Below are positions 59,846 through 64,000 of a stretch of 64,000 nt of DNA, piece by piece (position 1 is the stretch's first letter; each line of letters begins with the position of its first letter). A program made the translations under genes and the position numbers. The notes under the pieces are model-generated. The model was not told the DNA's origin and made no database searches. It was given only the letters and a program-made list of their open reading frames with translations. The DNA is from Tetrahymena elliotti 4EA (lineage: Eukaryota; Ciliophora; Oligohymenophorea; Hymenostomatida; Tetrahymenidae), in the NCBI GenBank assembly GCA_000231825.2, contig JH720325.1:603022-667021 (forward strand), given 5' to 3'.

Positions 59846-62800
59846 ATGAAAGAAAAGGTATAAGAAAAAATTTCAGCTTAAGCTATTAGCCCTTTAGAAA
59901 AAATATAGCTCATAAATTAAAAATTTTATGTATAAAAATTGTACTATTTAGTATAAAATTATAAACGTAATTTAGGTTTAGGATATGTTATAGTGTTAAT
60001 TAAATACATTTTCTTAATTGTTTCTTCTAATAACAAATATATAGTCTAACAGATAGAAGTTTCAGAGCCATTTTTGATCAATATCTGCCAACTTAATATG
60101 CAAGATATATTGAGATAAAACTAACAATTCTCTTTGACACTAGAGATAGCTGGATTATTGCTTAATTTCATTCTCATAATGTTTCTTCTTGTAGAATATT
60201 TTGTGTTTTTAGTCTCTCAATATTAGATTTGTAATAAAAATATAAGACTGAAAGAAATAGTTGATATCCCATTTAATGTAAAGAAAATTACAGACCTTAA
60301 TATTAATTTTACGTAATATAGTTCAAAAAATTCTATAGCAGACTATTTTAGGGTTATTTTTTCATTCATACTCCAAATATATTATGAGGTATTCATGATC
60401 CCATTAATATTCATTTCAAGCCTAAGTTAGTACACATCTCTTTGCTATGCTCTTCTTCTGTCTACATATTTAATTGGTAAAGTTTTCTTAATGAATTTTA
60501 TTTTTGAATACTTGAAAATTAATTTTCCTAAAAAACAAATTTCTTTTATAAAGCAATACAAGTTTTTTGCTAACATAATTAAAGTTACTCCATAATCAAA
60601 TGGGAACAGAATTTAAACAAAAACTTAGATTAACTTTTTTTATGTTTTCTTTAATGTCTCACAGTAATTTGAGAGGAAAATGATTAATTAATGATTTTTT
60701 ATGATTAATTAAAAGGTCTAGTAAAAGAGGATTGTGATTATGATTACTCACTTAACAGTAATGATGCATTAGCAAGAAAATATTCACAATTTTCAATCTT
60801 TTCATATACCACTGAGTTTGTCATTATATATTTGACACAAATAGTTTCTGATGAATCGAAAAGTTTTATTTTACTTTTAGTTTTTGTTTTACATACAACT
60901 AAAAATGCTTTTCTTCGGCTCTATTACAACTCAGATATTCAAAAATTTTTGAATATTTGTAGCATTTATTGCCTATTTTTATCAGCTACCATATCAATAT
61001 TGCTGAAATTTGATAACCGCCCTTCTAATTTTATCTGCTTCATACTTGTTATATTCATACCAATTACTATTAAAATATCTTCTTTTTTAGAGGGTTTTTA
61101 AATATTATGGATCAATTAAAGTATTCCTATCATTTAAAGCATTATTTTTGACTCAGATAACGGGCAAACAAAAAGCGATTTTATTTAATATGGAAATGAG
61201 TCAATCTTAGACTCTATAATAAGGAGAATATATTGTAACAACAATATAAGCGAGGATATTCTAGTGTATAGCATTATATGCAACTAAAAAATGAACGAAA
61301 AGCAATTATAAAAGCAATAAAAAGAAATTCAAGTAAATTAAAAGTCTGCAAGTCAAATGACTAACTAATCTCCCACTAAAAAAAGGTCTCTGTATTTTGA
61401 TTTTGATGAGTCAGTTATACTGGGATAAGAAAATTTTAATTAATCATCTAGATATTTAATGCTGTCTGAAAATTAAATAGGTAATAACTAAAAAGGTGAT
61501 TATTTTATCAATGAACAAACTTTAAATGGAACTATTTTTATCTCAAAAGAATAAGTTTATGGAGATGATAGAAATTTAAATATAGCCATATAAAAAATAT
61601 TTTAAAAGCTTTTTAACAAACTTTCAAAAAGAATTAATTCAAATGAATAAGAAAAATGCTCTTTTCTTTACTTAATATTTATTTTGTAAGTGTTAAAAAA
61701 CTATCAATTATTCTTGATGAAATACTATAATTATACTTAACAGAATAATACTTCCTTAAAAAATAAGCAAAAATATTACACCCTCTTCCATCTTTTCTTA
61801 TCCTACACACTTGGTTGTAAGGAATTTACATCGAATAATGAAAGTGATGTTCATTTTTCAAATGAGTTTTTACTAGCTATCAATTTCGAGGACAGCTTAA
61901 AAGAAAGTTATTCTTTATTAGATAAAGCTGTAAATTTAAAGACTGATTTATTATATATTATGAAATAAAAGTATATAGAACTTAGAGGGTTGATTAAAAA
62001 ATTAAGAGTTCTATTACAATTAAGACTCACTCTTAGAAGTAAGCTAAATTAGTTAGCGCTAATGAACTAGCATAATGCCAATTTATAATTTATATATTCA
62101 GTCTATTTAGATTGCCTATCTTTCACTGACAGAGATATAAGAATAAATTATAATTCATATTAAAACAAATAATTAAATTCATAAGGTCAACAAAACAGCA
62201 ATATTATTGAAAATTTATTCAAAAAAAATGAATTAGTTAAAAAATTGTTTCACAAAGATGTTGGTTTTTCCTTTATTTCTATGAGTGAAGAAAAGAATTC
62301 AGTTATAAAAAGAGTATCAAATAATTTTTGTAGAATATTTGAAAGAAAAGAAGAGGAACTTATTGGAAAAAATATTGAAATACTTATGCCAAGAGTATTC
62401 CATAAAATTCATTAAATATATGTATAGAAATGCATACAAGTTTTTAATAGCATAAACCTTCATAAAAGTATAATCTTTGGAATTACATAACAAGGATTTA
62501 TAATTCCACTAGAAATTTCATTAAAATTCTCTCAAGTATCCACTTAAAGTGAATTTGGTATGAGTGCTTTGGTCAAAAACAAGCAATCACAGGGTTTAGA
62601 ATACATTTTGTTCAATTCTGAAACTAATTTAGTATTAGGAGTAACTAGACAGCTTCAGCATATTTTTTTCTCTAACTTTAAAGATTTTAAAGTGATTGAA
62701 TTGCAAAAGTTCTTCTGTTTTCTGAAATCTTAATGCACCACTTAAGTTAAATCTAAGAATGAAAAAAATTAAGAAAATTCTTTTGCATAAAATTTAAACA

Positions 62801-64000
62801 TACCTTAATCTTAAAACTATTAACAGAATTCTGATATAGAATGTTTAAATTCTTTATAATAAGAGCAAAATATTTTAGATTTCATTCAGTTATAGAATAG
62901 TTCAAGTCAATAACTAAACGATATCTATAAAAAGGAGTTTAGTTATCTACTTATCATAGACAAACAAAGAAATGATGATAAGATATTCAATTCTTTTGAA
63001 TTCTATTAGATGAACATAACTGTTTAAAATTTATAAGCAGATTAATTGGATTTAAAGTATATTTAAATATCAAACCTCCATTAGCTGCTTATAGATCTTC
63101 ATAGTATCTAGATTTTGTCTCTCCTTAAAAGCAAAGAATCTGCTCTATACTCTAACAAGACTAGTTTCCACTAAGAGTAGATAAATAAAATAGCCTAAAG
63201 ATTAAGTTAAGTTGTGCTAGATTAAAACATATCTAATAATTCTATATCTGAAAAAAGTGATGAAGAAGAGTGTTCTTAATAAAAAACGCAGAGGAGACAA
63301 ATGAATTAAAAAGCTCTCAATGATAAAATAGAAAATAACTCTCTTTTATTCATTCAGTCATCTCCTTAGATTTTTTAATAGTCTCCTTGTATAAGCCCCC
63401 AAGCTATCAGTATCTAAGATATTAGTGGAATAGGAAACAATTTCTTTCCTATTTCAATTAATAACGATAAACAGAATTCATTAAAAGAAACAATTTAAGA
63501 TTAATAACAAGTGGTTTTCCAATAAACAAATTAAGAAGATGTTTTTAGTCATAGAATACTGCTGAGCGATCCTAATTTATAATGCAATATAATGTCAAAT
63601 AGTTAACTCATAAACTAATAAGAGGTTTACTAAAAGAAAATAAATTAGCTCAAACCTGTAGAAATGATAGATTTAGCATACTAAAATCTGAATTACGATT
63701 AATAATTATCCAAAAGCAATTTGGGAACCCATTAAAAATCAAAGAAATTAAGTAAAGTGGAATAAGAATTGTAAAGTTCTATTTTTTCCAACAAGATAGA
63801 AGAAAAATCGTTTTAAAACAGAACAACCATATTTTCAATACAAAAAGATTAAAGTCAATCTTAATTATTAAAACTTGTTAATAGTCAGTAGCATATACAA
63901 AATCAACAAAAGTTCTATTCAAGAAATTATAAAGTTAGTAATGATATTCTAGGTAATTCAGAAAAAAGAGGAATTAATTCTAACAAGGCAAGAAAAAATG
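59846..64000 (+). CDS. Second PAS-domain multi-pass membrane protein (TmcB-like), 5' part
   Basis: Begins MKEKVQEKISAQ at 59846 and is still open at the window end, about 1,370 codons. Exon 1 runs to near 60645-60690 with four or five membrane helices (FILIMFLLVEYFVFLV, VIFSFILQIYYEVFMIPLIF). An intron ends about 60725; its borders are unresolved because no standard donor gives the right phase. Exon 2 has further helices (FILLLVFVLHTT, FICFILVIFIPITI), a polar segment, a paired helical block (LIKKLRVLLQLRLTLRSKL) and a PAS domain at about 62250-62480 (ISMSEEKNSVIKRVSNNFCR, EEELIGKNIEILMP). The rest is Gln/Asn/Ser-rich. Layout matches the PAS gene at 46243-53681 but identity is low. The 3' end, including any C-terminal helices, lies beyond the window. 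Confidence 0.78.

Overview
The window looks like macronuclear DNA of a ciliate, most probably a Tetrahymena. It is very AT-rich. Every long reading frame runs straight through TAA and TAG, which must be read as glutamine, and every gene ends at TGA. Introns are AT-rich GT..AG and mostly 45 to 250 nt, which fits Tetrahymena and not Paramecium (20 to 33 nt). A run of exactly 100 N at 59352-59451 marks a scaffold gap. A standard-code ORF caller breaks nearly every gene here, so I traced exons by hand with TGA as the only stop.

Layout. 1-998: 3' end of a membrane-protein gene (+). 1567-7700 (-): a histidine phosphatase, a B-box/helix-turn-helix/propeller protein and a small MGC (acylated) protein. 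9107-28906 is a run of seven + genes: PIG-T, a CCT-motif protein, an unknown 163-aa protein, a four-helix membrane protein, a Sec1/Munc18 protein, a kelch/EGF membrane protein and a second, membrane-anchored histidine phosphatase. 29479-34612 (-): a coiled-coil protein, an EF-hand-like protein and dynein-2 light intermediate chain. 35779-37039 (+): endonuclease V. 38000-40587 (-): a secreted protein of unknown family with strong codon bias, and an AIG1/FAR-17a-type membrane hydrolase. 41793-44065 (+): a nine-exon coiled-coil protein. 44450-58038 (-): a Cys-rich, probably GPI-anchored protein, a ~2,390-aa PAS-domain membrane protein (TmcB-like), protein-L-isoaspartate methyltransferase and a zinc-binding/RNase H fusion. 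59846-64000 (+): the first ~1,370 codons of a second PAS-domain membrane protein.

Function. There is no operon logic; neighbours have unrelated jobs. Themes that recur are the surface and secretory pathway (PIG-T, a candidate GPI protein, SM protein, kelch/EGF, AIG1-like), cilia (dynein-2 LIC, EF-hand-like and coiled-coil proteins), large PAS sensor-like membrane proteins (two), and nucleic-acid or protein repair (EndoV, PCMT). Intergenic DNA is AT-rich with small diverged direct repeats and one minisatellite. I found no tRNA, rRNA, CRISPR array, telomere, convincing chromosome breakage site or transposon.

The least expected items are two different fusions built on B-box-like zinc modules (one with a psq/CENP-B-like HTH and a propeller, one with an intact RNase H active site) and a plant-type CCT motif in a ciliate.
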